Made by a program: the position numbers and the translations under genes
NCBI GenBank assembly: GCA_023667345.1
Contig: JAMPAF010000011.1
Coordinates: 1-54,765, forward strand
Source of the DNA: Clostridiales bacterium
GTDB taxonomy: Bacteria > Bacillota > Clostridia > Christensenellales > Borkfalkiaceae
Length of the DNA stretch: 54,765 nucleotides
Reading direction: 5' to 3'
The notes under the pieces: generated by a model
The model's database searches: none
The model's input: only the letters and a program-made list of their open reading frames with translations
What the model was told of the DNA's origin: nothing
Shown: piece by piece, positions 31,393-41,255 of the stretch
Layout: the number at the start of each line of letters is the position of its first letter
Numbering within the stretch: the first letter of the stretch is position 1

Positions 31393-32807
31393 CGGTTATC
31401 TCCGTTATTGTTTAATCCCTGTAATTTTGCAAGCGTTTCCGCCCATTCTTCAGTAACACTGCGCTTCGTCTGTTTGCGTGCGTTATCTGAACCCGAAGGT
31501 ATCTGCTCGACTGTGTAAATTCCGCCGTTTTTCCAGGTGGAAAGAAGGTAGTTGACCGCTGCCATGGGGTTGTTTTTGCCCGCGGAAAGCTCGGCGGCTT
31601 TTAAAATCATAGCCTCGTTAAAGCCCCAGTCGCGCCAGCGGCTCAAAGCCTGTCTGTCGTAGGGGATAATCTTTCTCGTCAAGCCGCAGGATTGGTGCAC
31701 CGACTTAATAAATTTGTCGTCCTCGGCAAGTTGAAGCAACAAATTGTTTACGCTGTCGTCGTCGATAAAGGCATCGCGGTAGAGGTTTTCAACGAAATCG
31801 TTCATTAAATCGAACGAATTTCTGCCGCTCAAAAAGCAGTAGTTTGCAATTTTTTTCAGCGCGTCGCAGCTTAAACCGTAGCCGCACCATACGCCCACGT
31901 AGTTCTCGACGTACGGGGTGGGGTCGGGCATATACACGCTCAAAGATTTCGCAACCGCGATTGCCGTCTCGTAGAGCGAGGTTTTTTCCTTTCTGTAATC
32001 GTCAATCTCTTTCGGGTCGAACTTGCTGTTTTTGTTCAGCTCGTCTATAACCGCGTCGAGCTTTTCCATCGTCTTTGCTTTAAAGCCCTTCGCCGCGCAG
32101 ATTATCGCATCCTCGGAAAAACCGTGCGCAAGCCATTTATTTAAAAGTTCGCCGTCCTCGACCTCGGGTTTACGCTTAATCGAACAAGCGCTGAAAAGCT
32201 TTAAGAGCGAGGAGGTGCAAGCAGTGTAGGAAGACAGCTTTTCCTCTATCTGTTTTGCCGAGGTAATGCCGTCCGCGGCAAAGTTTTTTGCAACCTTTTT
32301 AATGTACGCTCCGCCGATATCGTTGCCTTTCAGATTTACGCAATAATTTACAATCATAACGACGGCGTTGCGCTCGAAATTGTAATCTTCGAGCAAGATA
32401 AGGTATTCGCGGAATTCGTTCTGCGAAACCATTCTTCCCGAAATTATCGCTTGAATTTCCTCGTAAAGTCCCTCATATTTTTCGGGGTGAAGCTTTTTCG
32501 GCTTTCCGTAATAATTTTCGCAGTCTAAAATTTTTATTTCGAAGGGTATTTTCGAGGTGATTGCAATAAGTTCCATCTCGTCTAAATACTCGAAATATTC
32601 ACGCGTCCTGTCCCCGTCGAGATTGAGCTTTTCCGAAAAATCTTCTACCGTAAGTTCGCTTTGTCCGCTCTGGCTTAAAAAAAGCGCGTAGAGGTAGACT
32701 TTTACCGCGACGGGGTCGAGCTCGGCAAGATATTTAGTTATAAATTTATTTTCGACGCTCGTTGCAGACCTTTTGGTCAGTTCCTCGGCTACCGAAATAA
32801 AAGCCAT
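31389..32807 (-). CDS. DnaD-domain replication protein (472 aa)
   Basis: A primosome-type protein with an N-terminal winged-helix part (AELDPVAVKVYLYALFLSQS, LTVEDFSEKLNL, YLDEMELIAI) followed by two or three DnaD/DnaB_2-like helical modules (LLNKWLAHGFSEDAIICAAK; VGVWCGYGLSCDALKKIANY; LSRWRDWGFNEAMILKAAEL, each with a W/Y-x-x-x-G-F/L pattern). ATG 32807 has gggag 8 nt upstream. DnaD proteins remodel DNA and help load the replicative helicase. More than one module is unusual for a chromosomal DnaD (about 230 aa in B. subtilis). Confidence 0.85.
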   Translation of the reverse strand: MAFISVAEELTKRSATSVENKFITKYLAELDPVAVKVYLYALFLSQSGQSELTVEDFSEKLNLDGDRTREYFEYLDEMELIAITSKIPFEIKILDCENYYGKPKKLHPEKYEGLYEEIQAIISGRMVSQNEFREYLILLEDYNFERNAVVMIVNYCVNLKGNDIGGAYIKKVAKNFAADGITSAKQIEEKLSSYTACTSSLLKLFSACSIKRKPEVEDGELLNKWLAHGFSEDAIICAAKGFKAKTMEKLDAVIDELNKNSKFDPKEIDDYRKEKTSLYETAIAVAKSLSVYMPDPTPYVENYVGVWCGYGLSCDALKKIANYCFLSGRNSFDLMNDFVENLYRDAFIDDDSVNNLLLQLAEDDKFIKSVHQSCGLTRKIIPYDRQALSRWRDWGFNEAMILKAAELSAGKNNPMAAVNYLLSTWKNGGIYTVEQIPSGSDNARKQTKRSVTEEWAETLAKLQGLNNNGDNR

Positions 32808-33048
32808 AGTCAAAACTCCCCGCTTAACGCTTGATTTATCTTTCGAAAAGGAATATAATATTGTTTAAGGTGAATATTATCGCCTTTTTGCGCGATGCGT
32901 TTATTATTATAACCGACGGTAAGAAAAAAAGCAATTCTTTTTGTAAGTAAGTGCGTAAGGTTTATTGCGGGCGCGGCGGGCAAAATTTAATATAATTTTT
33001 GTATAAATCTGTGCCGTAAAGCTTTTTAAGCTTTTTCGGCGCGCAGGG

Positions 33049-34734
33049 GTGACGACTTTGGCAAGCAGTATATTAACGCCGATTTCCCTTTGGAAAAATT
33101 TCAACGATAAACTCGAAGTTATGCCGGTTAGCCTCGGCGAGAAGGTCGACGACGGAATCAAATTCGAGTATCTTCATTTTTCGGGCAGAAGCACCGGCAT
33201 GGGTAGAGTGACCGTTTACGGCGTTTTGGCTACGAAAGAAGTCAACCCCGTCCGCGAGTGCGTGCTTATTTTTTGCGACAGCCTCGACGAGATTGACGAG
33301 GGTCTGCTCGCTTACTTTGTAAAGAAAGGCTACAACGCGCTGTGCGTGGACTACGGCGGCGAGCGCGACGGCGTGGAAAGATATACCCAGTACCCCGATA
33401 ACATAAGGTATGCGAACGCGGTCGACTGCGAAAGGCACAAAGATTTTGTCGACGAGAGCGCGGATAAAACTTCCTGGTACGAGTGGGTTTCGGTTGGAAT
33501 TTACGCGCGTAAATTTTTGGCGGAAAGGTTCGAGACGGAAAATATAGGACTTGTAGGTATTCACGACGGCGGCGAAATTGTATGGAAGCTTGCGGCGGCG
33601 GCTAAATTTTCGTGCGCGGTAACCGTAGGCGCGTGCGGTTGGCGGGCGTACCGCGGGTACGAGAAATTTTTGGGCAAAGAGCCCGAATTCGACGAAGAAA
33701 GATATAAATTTATCGCGGGTATTGACTCGCAGGCATACGCGCCCTATATCAAGTGCCCCATACTTATGCTGTGCACGACCAACGATGAAAGAGACGACTA
33801 CGACAGAGCGTACGACACTTTTTCGAGAATCAACCCCGAGTTTTTGCGGCAAAGCGCCATTACCTATTCGGTAAACTGCGGGTCGCGCGTGGACGTGCGC
33901 TCGACAGGCGATATGTTTTTATTCCTCGACAGCAACGTTAAAGACAGGCACGTCTTTATGCCGAAGCCCGTTCAGGTGAGCGTTTTTGTAGACGAAAACG
34001 ACAATTTGGTTGCAAGGGCTACATCGGACAATATGGGCATAATCGAAAAATGCGGCGTATATTTTGCCGAGGATAACCTTGATTTCGCCACGCGCGACTG
34101 GAACGCCGCGCCCTTAAAGAGAACCGTCAACCCCAGCGAGAGCGAGTATTATTTAAATATTTACGAAAAGACGAAAACCATTTTCGTGCTATGCTATACG
34201 GTCTATTCGAACGGCTTTACGATTTGGTCGAAGCTGACGGTAAAGAGGATAGGCGGCAGTTTCCGCAACAGTCGTTCAAAATCTAAAATTTTATACACGA
34301 ACAAATTCGGCAAAGAATGTTTTTCGCTTGCCGACTGTTCGAAGTACGCCGTGGGAGGGATGTTTCTGACGGACGACGACGTTTTGCCAAAAATTGTAAC
34401 GATGGACGGGCTGAAAGGCATATATTCAAAGTGCGGGCTTATGACGAACAGAATAAACTGTTTGCAGTATATGCCCGACAAGGACAGTATTTTAAAACTC
34501 GACGTTTGCTCCGAAGTCGATATTACGCTCGAAGTCAGCTTAAAAAACAAGGCTGACGGCAACGTATACTCCGTAAAGTTGTACGTGCTCGGCGGCGTGT
34601 GGCAGAGTGAAACATTGAGAGCTAAGGTTTTCAAAAACCAGAACGGCGTGTCTCTGAATAACTTTACTGGGTGCGAGGCGCTTTCTGTTGTCAGCAGCGG
34701 CAAATTTGCCGTAAACAATCTTATTTGGCTTTGA
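33049..34734 (+). CDS. Alpha/beta-hydrolase-like protein without obvious nucleophile (561 aa)
   Basis: The first 300 residues look like the acetyl-xylan-esterase/dienelactone-hydrolase fold: FEYLHFSGRSTGMGRVTVYG, VLIFCDSLDE, GYNALCVDYGGERDG, NIGLVGIHDGGEIVWKLAA, CPILMLCTTNDERDDYD. The nucleophile elbow, normally G-x-S-x-G, reads GIHDGG, so the serine is replaced. A second half (about 310-560) is beta-rich and unrecognised, with a repeated character like a carbohydrate-binding or sensor domain. No signal peptide is visible. The start is GTG 33049; a TTG at 33058 is an alternative. It sits just before lepB. Enzymatic activity is doubtful. Confidence 0.6.
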   Translation: MTTLASSILTPISLWKNFNDKLEVMPVSLGEKVDDGIKFEYLHFSGRSTGMGRVTVYGVLATKEVNPVRECVLIFCDSLDEIDEGLLAYFVKKGYNALCVDYGGERDGVERYTQYPDNIRYANAVDCERHKDFVDESADKTSWYEWVSVGIYARKFLAERFETENIGLVGIHDGGEIVWKLAAAAKFSCAVTVGACGWRAYRGYEKFLGKEPEFDEERYKFIAGIDSQAYAPYIKCPILMLCTTNDERDDYDRAYDTFSRINPEFLRQSAITYSVNCGSRVDVRSTGDMFLFLDSNVKDRHVFMPKPVQVSVFVDENDNLVARATSDNMGIIEKCGVYFAEDNLDFATRDWNAAPLKRTVNPSESEYYLNIYEKTKTIFVLCYTVYSNGFTIWSKLTVKRIGGSFRNSRSKSKILYTNKFGKECFSLADCSKYAVGGMFLTDDDVLPKIVTMDGLKGIYSKCGLMTNRINCLQYMPDKDSILKLDVCSEVDITLEVSLKNKADGNVYSVKLYVLGGVWQSETLRAKVFKNQNGVSLNNFTGCEALSVVSSGKFAVNNLIWL

Positions 34735-34737
34735 TAA

Positions 34738-35355
34738 ATGCGAAAAAATTCGTTGTGTTTAAAAGAGGCGGGCTCAAAAACATTACAGTGCATATCGCCG
34801 ATTATTCTCGGTACGCTTCTGGTTTTTATGCTATTGTACCTGTTTTTCAACATAAGTTATTTCCGCGTATACGTCGTCGGAACTTCTATGGAAGGGACGC
34901 TTACGGGCGCGGAGAGCAAGTATACGGACGGCGGCGACTATCTGTACGCTTTCCGCACGTCGAGCCCGCGCCGCGGCGATATCGTCGTTATTGAAAACGG
35001 TAACGAGCCGATAATAAAAAGGCTTATTGCTCTCGGCGGCGATACGGTTGAACTCAAAGCGGGCGTATTGTATTTAAACGGCGACGAGGTGAAGGAAGCT
35101 TACGTGGACGCCGCGAACAATACCGATGCGGCGCGCAACACGTACCCCGAAACGGTAGTTCCCGAGGGCTATATGTTCTTTTTAGGGGACAACCGCGACG
35201 TGAGTGTGGACAGCCGTTCGGAAAAATACGGAATGTTGCCCGTTTCCAAAATTATGGGCGTGGTGGCAAATTGGTCGCTCTCGTTTAAGGGTGCGGTTAC
35301 CTCGTTTAATACCTTTTTTGATTTTAAATTAGGTATGCGCGGGCTGAGTGAATAA
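34738..35355 (+). CDS. lepB: Signal peptidase I (205 aa)
   Basis: A membrane-bound serine-lysine protease that removes signal peptides from secreted proteins. A single N-terminal membrane anchor (IILGTLLVFMLLYLFF) is followed by box B VVGTSMEGTL with the catalytic Ser, RGDIVVI, box D IIKRLIALGGDTVEL with the catalytic Lys, and the C-terminal box GDNRDVSVDSR. The start is 3 bp after the preceding gene. Length is normal for Gram-positives. Its substrates in this window would include the pectate lyase and the solute-binding-like protein (though lipoproteins go to LspA). Confidence 0.95.
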   Translation: MRKNSLCLKEAGSKTLQCISPIILGTLLVFMLLYLFFNISYFRVYVVGTSMEGTLTGAESKYTDGGDYLYAFRTSSPRRGDIVVIENGNEPIIKRLIALGGDTVELKAGVLYLNGDEVKEAYVDAANNTDAARNTYPETVVPEGYMFFLGDNRDVSVDSRSEKYGMLPVSKIMGVVANWSLSFKGAVTSFNTFFDFKLGMRGLSE

Positions 35356-35378
35356 AATATAATTTCAGGAGAAATATG

Positions 35379-35648
35379 ATGCGTGCGGTAGTAACTGTCG
35401 TGGGCAAGGACAAGACGGGCATAATTGCCAAGGTGAGCGGCTTTCTTGCCGAAAAAAAAGTGAATATTCTCGATATAAGCCAGACAATTTTGCAGGATTA
35501 TTTTGCAATGATAATGCTGGTCGATTTGTCGTCGGCAACGCAAAAACTCGCCGACTTAGCCGAGGACTGCAAGGCTATGGGCGAAAAGATAGGTATGTCG
35601 GTGCACGTTCAGCACGAGGATATTTTCAACGCGATGCACAGCATCTGA
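35379..35648 (+). CDS. ACT-domain protein, UPF0237 family (89 aa)
   Basis: A single ACT fold (AVVTVVGKDKTGIIAKVSGF, VNILDISQTILQDYF), typical for small regulatory ligand-binding proteins. Two adjacent ATGs compete; 35379 has aggag at better spacing (7 nt) than 35376. The next gene is the DUF711/PFL protein, a fixed pair in many Firmicutes, so the ACT protein probably regulates or assists it. Ligand unknown. Confidence 0.9.
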   Translation: MRAVVTVVGKDKTGIIAKVSGFLAEKKVNILDISQTILQDYFAMIMLVDLSSATQKLADLAEDCKAMGEKIGMSVHVQHEDIFNAMHSI

Positions 35649-35656
35649 GGTAGCTT

Positions 35657-37012
35657 ATGTTCAACTATAAAGACGTACTCGAAACAATAGAAATGGTTGA
35701 GCGCGAGCACCTCGATATCCGCACCGTCACAATGGGCGTTTCGCTGTTGCCGTGCGTGAGAGCTACGGGTGAGGCGACGGCGCAGGCGGTTTACGACGTC
35801 GTGTGCAAAAAAGCCGAAAACATTGTAAAAGTTTGCGAAGAGCTCTCGAAAGAATACGGTATTCCCATTGTAAACAAACGCGTTTCGGTAACTCCCGTAA
35901 GTTTAATCTGCGCGGCGTTCCCCGAAAAGGCTCCGCTCGTCGGAAAGGCTCTCGACAGTGCGGCAAAGACGCTGGGAATAGATTTTCTCGGCGGATATTC
36001 GGCGTTGGTGCACAAGGGTCTGGCGGACTACGAGCGCGTGTTTTTAAACGGTATTCCCGAAGTTTTGGCTTCTACGGACATGCTCTGCTCGTCCGTAAAC
36101 GTCGGCTCGTCGAAATCGGGTATCAATATGGACGCCGTAAAGCTTATGGGGCAGGTCGTAAAAAACACTGCGGCGGCAACGGCTGAGCGCGACGGCTTTG
36201 GCTGTGCAAAGCTTGTGGTTTTCTGCAACGCGGTCGAGGACAACCCTTTCATGGCGGGCGCGTTCCACGGCGTTGGCGAGAGCGACGCGGTAATCAACGT
36301 GGGCGTATCCGGTCCCGGCGTCGTTCAGCACGCGGTAGAGGCGGTGCCCGAAGCGGACCTTGCCGAACTTGCGGAAACTATTAAATGTACGGCGTTTAAG
36401 ATTACGAGGGCGGGTCAGTTGATTGCCAAAGAGGCGGCAAAGCGCTTAAACGCCCGCTTCGGAATAGTCGATTTGTCGCTTGCGCCCACGCCCGCGCGCG
36501 GCGATTCGGTTGCGCAGATTTTAGAGGCGATGGGGCTTGAAAGCGTCGGAACCCACGGGACGACGGCGTGCCTTGCAATGCTGAACGACGCGGTTAAAAA
36601 GGGCGGCGTTATGGCAAGCTCGCGGGTGGGCGGACTTTCGGGCGCGTTTATACCCGTATCCGAAGATATCGGCATGATTGAAGCGGCGGAGCGCGGCGAT
36701 ATCTGTCTGGACAAGCTCGAAGCTATGACCTCGGTATGTTCGGTCGGGCTCGATATGATAGCGATACCGGGCGACACGCCGACGGAAACCATAAGCGCGA
36801 TAATTGCAGACGAAGCCGCAATCGGTATGATTAACAACAAGACGACTGCCGTGAGGGTTATTCCCGTACTAAAAAAAGGGGTCGGCGAAGAGGTAAATTT
36901 CGGCGGGCTTTTGGGCAGAGCGCCCATAATGCCCGTTCACGGCAAATCGAGCGCCAAATTCATAGCGCGCGGCGGTCTTATTCCCGCGCCTATTCATTCC
37001 AATAAAAATTAA
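35657..37012 (+). CDS. PFL family protein (DUF711/UPF0210, 451 aa)
   Basis: A conserved protein with the pyruvate-formate-lyase-like fold. Typical segments are [77 protein letters not shown] and [15 protein letters not shown]. No glycyl-radical activator is nearby and the biochemical role is not known. It follows the ACT gene by 8 bp, and the pair is nearly always together. Confidence 0.93.
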   Translation: MFNYKDVLETIEMVEREHLDIRTVTMGVSLLPCVRATGEATAQAVYDVVCKKAENIVKVCEELSKEYGIPIVNKRVSVTPVSLICAAFPEKAPLVGKALDSAAKTLGIDFLGGYSALVHKGLADYERVFLNGIPEVLASTDMLCSSVNVGSSKSGINMDAVKLMGQVVKNTAAATAERDGFGCAKLVVFCNAVEDNPFMAGAFHGVGESDAVINVGVSGPGVVQHAVEAVPEADLAELAETIKCTAFKITRAGQLIAKEAAKRLNARFGIVDLSLAPTPARGDSVAQILEAMGLESVGTHGTTACLAMLNDAVKKGGVMASSRVGGLSGAFIPVSEDIGMIEAAERGDICLDKLEAMTSVCSVGLDMIAIPGDTPTETISAIIADEAAIGMINNKTTAVRVIPVLKKGVGEEVNFGGLLGRAPIMPVHGKSSAKFIARGGLIPAPIHSNKN

Positions 37013-37024
37013 AAGGTAAGGTAT

Positions 37025-38800
37025 ATGGAAAGGGAAAAAGTTCAGGAATGTTACAAATGGAACGTTAAGGATATTTTCGAAAGCGACGAACAGTGGGAAA
37101 GCGCAACGGAAGAGCTGAACGGTAAGTTGGATTTTTCCGGATATCAGGGTAAACTCGGCGACAAATCAATACTTTTAAAGTATCTTAAAGCCAGCGATGA
37201 ACTGACAATTCAGCTTGAACGCGTTGCCGTCTATGCGAATTTGAAACGCGACGAGGACACGAGAAAGTCGAAATACGTGGCTTACAGCGGCAAAATTGAT
37301 ATGATTTTTTCGAAATACTGTTCGGCGACCGCATTCTTCGAGCCCGAGATGGCGGCGCTCAACGAGACATATTTAAAAGAGTTGATTGCCGATAAAGATT
37401 TTTCGGACTACGATTATCAGTTGAAGCTTTTATTGAAGCGCAGAAAGCACGTCGCGAGCGAGAAAGAGGAAAGGCTAGTCGCGCTGTCGAGCGAGGCTTT
37501 GGGCTCGTTCAGCGACATATTTGCAATGATTGATAATGCCGATTTGCCTTTGCCCGAGATTGAGTGGGAAGGCAAGACGCGCAAACTTACCCACGGCTTG
37601 TACGGCGTGATTTTACATTCCGCCGACAGAAAAAAGCGCGAGGAGGCGTACAAAAAGTACTATTCCGCGTATATAGGGCTTCTGAATACAATCACGGCGA
37701 ACTACTACGGCAACGTTAAAAAAGACGTCTTTTTAAGCCGCGTCTACAATTTTTCGTCCTGCCTTGACCATGCGCTGTTTTCCGAGGACGTCGACAGAAA
37801 GGTCTATGAAAATCTGCTTGAAAGCGTTACCGAAAATTGCGGCGTGATGCACAGATACATTGCCGACAGAAAGAAGATTCTGGGCGTCGACAAGCTGTAT
37901 TTTTACGACGTTTACGCGCCTCTCGTTGCCGACGCGGAAGTCAAAATGCCCTACGATAAGGCGTACGAATACGTTATTGAGGGGCTCGGGGTGCTCGGCA
38001 AAGAGTATCAGGATTTATTGCGGCGCGGCTACAACGAGCGGTGGATTGACGTGGAGGAGACGGAAGGCAAGCGCAACGGCGCGTATTCCGCGGGAGTTTA
38101 CGGCGTTCACCCGTACGTGCTCTTAAATTATCAGCCCACTTTGACGGACATTTTTACCGTAGCGCACGAAATGGGACATTCTCTGCATACCTATTTTTCG
38201 CAGAAAAATCAACCGTTTGCCAAGAGCGAGTATAGAATTTTCGTTGCAGAGGTTGCAAGCACGGTAAACGAGGTTCTGCTTTTAAAATATATGCTCTCAA
38301 AGGCGAAGGACGATAATTTAAAGAGATACCTATTAAATTACTATCTCGACTCTATCCGCGCGACCTTGCACAGACAGACAATGTTTGCGGAGTTCGAGTA
38401 CGAGGCGCACAAATTAGTCGAGGAAGGCAACCCGCTCACGAGGGAAAATCTGTGCGAAAAGTATGCGCAGATAGGCAAGAAATACTACGGCGACGCGATA
38501 GAGCACGACTTCGAAATATCTACGGAGTGGTGCAGAATTCCACATTTTTATTCGTCGTTCTACGTTTACAAGTATTCAACGGGCATAATTACCGCAATTA
38601 ATATCGCAAATAAAATTCTTACCGAGGGCGAACCCGCCGTTAAAAATTACTTTAAATTTCTTTCGGGCGGCTCGTCGACCGACCCCGTATCGCTCCTTAA
38701 ACTTGCGGGCGTAGACCTTTACGAAAAGCAACCTTTTGTGTTTGCAATGAAAGAATTTGAAAATACTTTGCTTGAATTTGAGAAATTAATGGAAATATAG
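37025..38800 (+). CDS. pepF: Oligoendopeptidase F (591 aa)
   Basis: An intracellular zinc metallopeptidase of family M3B that cuts short peptides. The zinc motif HEMGH lies in TVAHEMGHSLHTYF, with the third ligand Glu in the following VAEVASTVNEVLL segment. The N-terminal helical domain (LNGKLDFSGYQGKLGD, FFEPEMAALNE) and the Tyr/His substrate region (GVYGVHPYVLLNYQ) are present. Length is usual. It lies 12 bp after the PFL gene. Confidence 0.96.
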   Translation: MEREKVQECYKWNVKDIFESDEQWESATEELNGKLDFSGYQGKLGDKSILLKYLKASDELTIQLERVAVYANLKRDEDTRKSKYVAYSGKIDMIFSKYCSATAFFEPEMAALNETYLKELIADKDFSDYDYQLKLLLKRRKHVASEKEERLVALSSEALGSFSDIFAMIDNADLPLPEIEWEGKTRKLTHGLYGVILHSADRKKREEAYKKYYSAYIGLLNTITANYYGNVKKDVFLSRVYNFSSCLDHALFSEDVDRKVYENLLESVTENCGVMHRYIADRKKILGVDKLYFYDVYAPLVADAEVKMPYDKAYEYVIEGLGVLGKEYQDLLRRGYNERWIDVEETEGKRNGAYSAGVYGVHPYVLLNYQPTLTDIFTVAHEMGHSLHTYFSQKNQPFAKSEYRIFVAEVASTVNEVLLLKYMLSKAKDDNLKRYLLNYYLDSIRATLHRQTMFAEFEYEAHKLVEEGNPLTRENLCEKYAQIGKKYYGDAIEHDFEISTEWCRIPHFYSSFYVYKYSTGIITAINIANKILTEGEPAVKNYFKFLSGGSSTDPVSLLKLAGVDLYEKQPFVFAMKEFENTLLEFEKLMEI

Positions 38801-38806
38801 AGTACT

Positions 38807-40261
38807 ATGTCAGACAAAAACAACGTTTTACCCAACAATTTAGACGCGGAACAGGCTCTTTTGGGCTGTATGCTTATTGATAATCAGATTTTATCCGACG
38901 TTTTGGAAAAGCTTTCGGAGGACGATTTTTATCAGGAGAGCCACAGATTTATATTGTCCGCAATGAAACTTGTCTATCTCGAGCACAAGCCGCTTGATTT
39001 GGTTACACTTGCAGATAAACTCGAAACCGAGGGGAACCTTGAAAAGAGCGGCGGGCTCAACTATCTTACCGAGCTTGCGCAGGTTACGCCCTCGTCGGCA
39101 AATTACAGCCACTATTTTGATATTGTAAGAAGGGACGCCATAAACAGAAAGCTGATAAGGGCTTCGCGCGATATTATTAAGTTTGCCCAGTCGAGCGACG
39201 ACAATTTAAAGAGTGTGCAGTATGCCGAGGAATTGGTTTACGATATCTCGAAAACCAACGACTCGTCGTCGGTTAAAGACATTCGCGAAAGCGACGGCAT
39301 AGATATGGTTTTGCAGAAGTTCCAACTTTTAAGCGATAATAAGGACGCGTTCCGCGGCGTGCAGACTGGTTTGATTAAGCTCGACCGGCTTACGAACGGT
39401 TTGCAAAAATCCGATTTGATAGTCATTGCCGCCCGCCCCGGTATGGGCAAGACTTCGCTTGCAATGAATATTGTCGAAAACGCGGCGTTAAACAACGACA
39501 AGGTTTGCGCGGTTTTTTCGCTCGAAATGCCCGAAGTGCAGATTATTCAAAGGCTTATGTGCGGATTTGCAGGCGTTTCGATGTCGTCCGCGCTTGCGGG
39601 CAAGCTCGAAAGCAACGACTGGAAAAAGCTTACCAAAGCTTCGGAAAAAATGCGCAAGAGCCGCATTTACATAGATGATTCTTCGCGCGTGACCCCCGCC
39701 GAAATTCTTTCGAAATGCAGAAGAATAAAGTCGAAAAACAACGGTCAACTCGACCTTATAATGATTGACTATATTCAGCTTATGTCGAGCGGCAAAAAGA
39801 ACGCCGAGCAGAACAGAACGCAGGAAGTTGCGGATATCACGCGTGAACTGAAAATAATGGCAAAGGAACTCGATGTTCCCGTAATCGCGCTCTCGCAGCT
39901 AAGGCGTATGCAGAGTAAAGAGCCGCAGCTTTCCGATTTAAGAGAGTCGGGCGCGATAGAGCAGGACGCCGATATCGTTATGTTTATCAACCGCCCCGAC
40001 GTCGGCGCGACGGACGAGGAACTGAAAAAGGGCAATATTATAAAGGGCATGGCGGATTTGATTGTCGCCAAGCACAGAAACGGCGGTCTTGACAGAATTA
40101 AACTGCGCTTTAAAGGCGAGCTTACAAAATTCGTCAACCCCGAGCCTGGCGACGGCATAGAGGAGCCCGTGTACGATAAGGCGCCTCCGCCAGAATATGT
40201 GCCCCCCGCAGAGGAGACGGACGGCAGTGTAACGTTTGCCGACGACAATCCGCCCTTTTAA
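38807..40261 (+). CDS. dnaB: Replicative DNA helicase DnaB (484 aa)
   Basis: The hexameric 5'-3' helicase of the replication fork. The N-terminal domain (NLDAEQALLGCMLIDN) leads through a linker to the RecA-like ATPase: Walker A AARPGMGKTSLAMN, Walker B LIMIDYIQLM, and the DnaB motif LSQLRRMQSKEPQLSDLRES followed by EQDADIVMF. The acidic C-terminal tail (EPVYDKAPPPEYVPP...) is not conserved. It starts 6 bp after pepF. Confidence 0.97.
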   Translation: MSDKNNVLPNNLDAEQALLGCMLIDNQILSDVLEKLSEDDFYQESHRFILSAMKLVYLEHKPLDLVTLADKLETEGNLEKSGGLNYLTELAQVTPSSANYSHYFDIVRRDAINRKLIRASRDIIKFAQSSDDNLKSVQYAEELVYDISKTNDSSSVKDIRESDGIDMVLQKFQLLSDNKDAFRGVQTGLIKLDRLTNGLQKSDLIVIAARPGMGKTSLAMNIVENAALNNDKVCAVFSLEMPEVQIIQRLMCGFAGVSMSSALAGKLESNDWKKLTKASEKMRKSRIYIDDSSRVTPAEILSKCRRIKSKNNGQLDLIMIDYIQLMSSGKKNAEQNRTQEVADITRELKIMAKELDVPVIALSQLRRMQSKEPQLSDLRESGAIEQDADIVMFINRPDVGATDEELKKGNIIKGMADLIVAKHRNGGLDRIKLRFKGELTKFVNPEPGDGIEEPVYDKAPPPEYVPPAEETDGSVTFADDNPPF

Positions 40262-40264
40262 ATA

Positions 40265-41254
40265 ATGAAGACAGAAATTTTGAAAATCGACGGCAAGTCG
40301 CTTGAACTTGCCGAAAAAATAATAAAGAGCGGCGGAGTGGTGGCTTTTCCCACCGAAACGGTGTACGGGCTTGCCGCAAACGCGTTCGATACGGCGGCTG
40401 TGGAGAGCATTTTTGCGATTAAAGGGCGCCCCAACGACAATCCGCTCATTGTGCACGTGCACAAAAATTACGATATTTCAACGCTCGTTTCGGATATTCC
40501 CGAGTACGCGAAACTGCTTGCGGAGGCATTTTTGCCCGGTCCTTTGACCATGGTCTACAAAAGCAGGCGCACCGTCAGCGACGCCGTCTCCTGCGGCGGG
40601 GATACGCTTGCTATTCGTATTCCATCGCACGAGGGGGCGCAGAGCTTTTTAAAAACGGCTAACTTGCCTATTGCCGCGCCGAGCGCAAACCTTTCAAAGC
40701 ACGTTAGCCCTGTGACCGCGGAGCACGTTTACGACGATTTGAACGGCAAAATTCTGCTTATATTAGACGGCGGGAAGTGTACGGGCGGCATTGAAAGCAC
40801 GGTTTTGGACTGCACGGGCGAGGTGCCCTGCGTGCTGAGAAGCGGGCTTATTACGCGCGATATGATTGCCGCTGTTGCGGGCGGGTGCGACGAGTACGTT
40901 ATTAAGGACGGTGAAAAAGTGCGCTCGCCGGGTATGAAATACAAGCACTATTCCCCGAGGTGCAAAACCGCGCTCTTTGCCTACGTAGAGCGGGAAAAGG
41001 CATTTAAACTATACAATGAAAGCCAAAAGGCGGGCGTTAAGGTCTGGCTTTTGTGCGACGACGGCGTTGCGACAACTTCGGGTTGCGAAAATATTCTCAA
41101 TCTCGGTGCAACCGAGGGCGAAATTGCCGCCAATCTTTACGATAAGTTGAGGGAAGGCGAGCGGGTTGCCGAGTTTATAATCGCGGTTGCCCCCGAAAAG
41201 CAGGACGGCGTGATGGTCGGCGTTATGAACAGAATGAAAAAGGCGTGCGGTTAA
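40265..41254 (+). CDS. tsaC: L-threonylcarbamoyladenylate synthase with Sua5 domain (329 aa)
   Basis: It makes threonylcarbamoyl-AMP from threonine, bicarbonate and ATP for tRNA t6A37. The YrdC domain (1-200) shows GGVVAFPTETVYGLAANA, KGRPNDNPLIVHV, LAIRIPSHEGAQ and APSANLSKHVSP. A C-terminal Sua5 domain (SPGMKYKHYSPRCKTALFAY onward) makes this the long Sua5-type enzyme. The gene overlaps nothing and follows dnaB by 3 bp. sua5 or tsaC may be used as its name. Confidence 0.93.
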   Translation: MKTEILKIDGKSLELAEKIIKSGGVVAFPTETVYGLAANAFDTAAVESIFAIKGRPNDNPLIVHVHKNYDISTLVSDIPEYAKLLAEAFLPGPLTMVYKSRRTVSDAVSCGGDTLAIRIPSHEGAQSFLKTANLPIAAPSANLSKHVSPVTAEHVYDDLNGKILLILDGGKCTGGIESTVLDCTGEVPCVLRSGLITRDMIAAVAGGCDEYVIKDGEKVRSPGMKYKHYSPRCKTALFAYVEREKAFKLYNESQKAGVKVWLLCDDGVATTSGCENILNLGATEGEIAANLYDKLREGERVAEFIIAVAPEKQDGVMVGVMNRMKKACG

Positions 41255-41255
41255 A

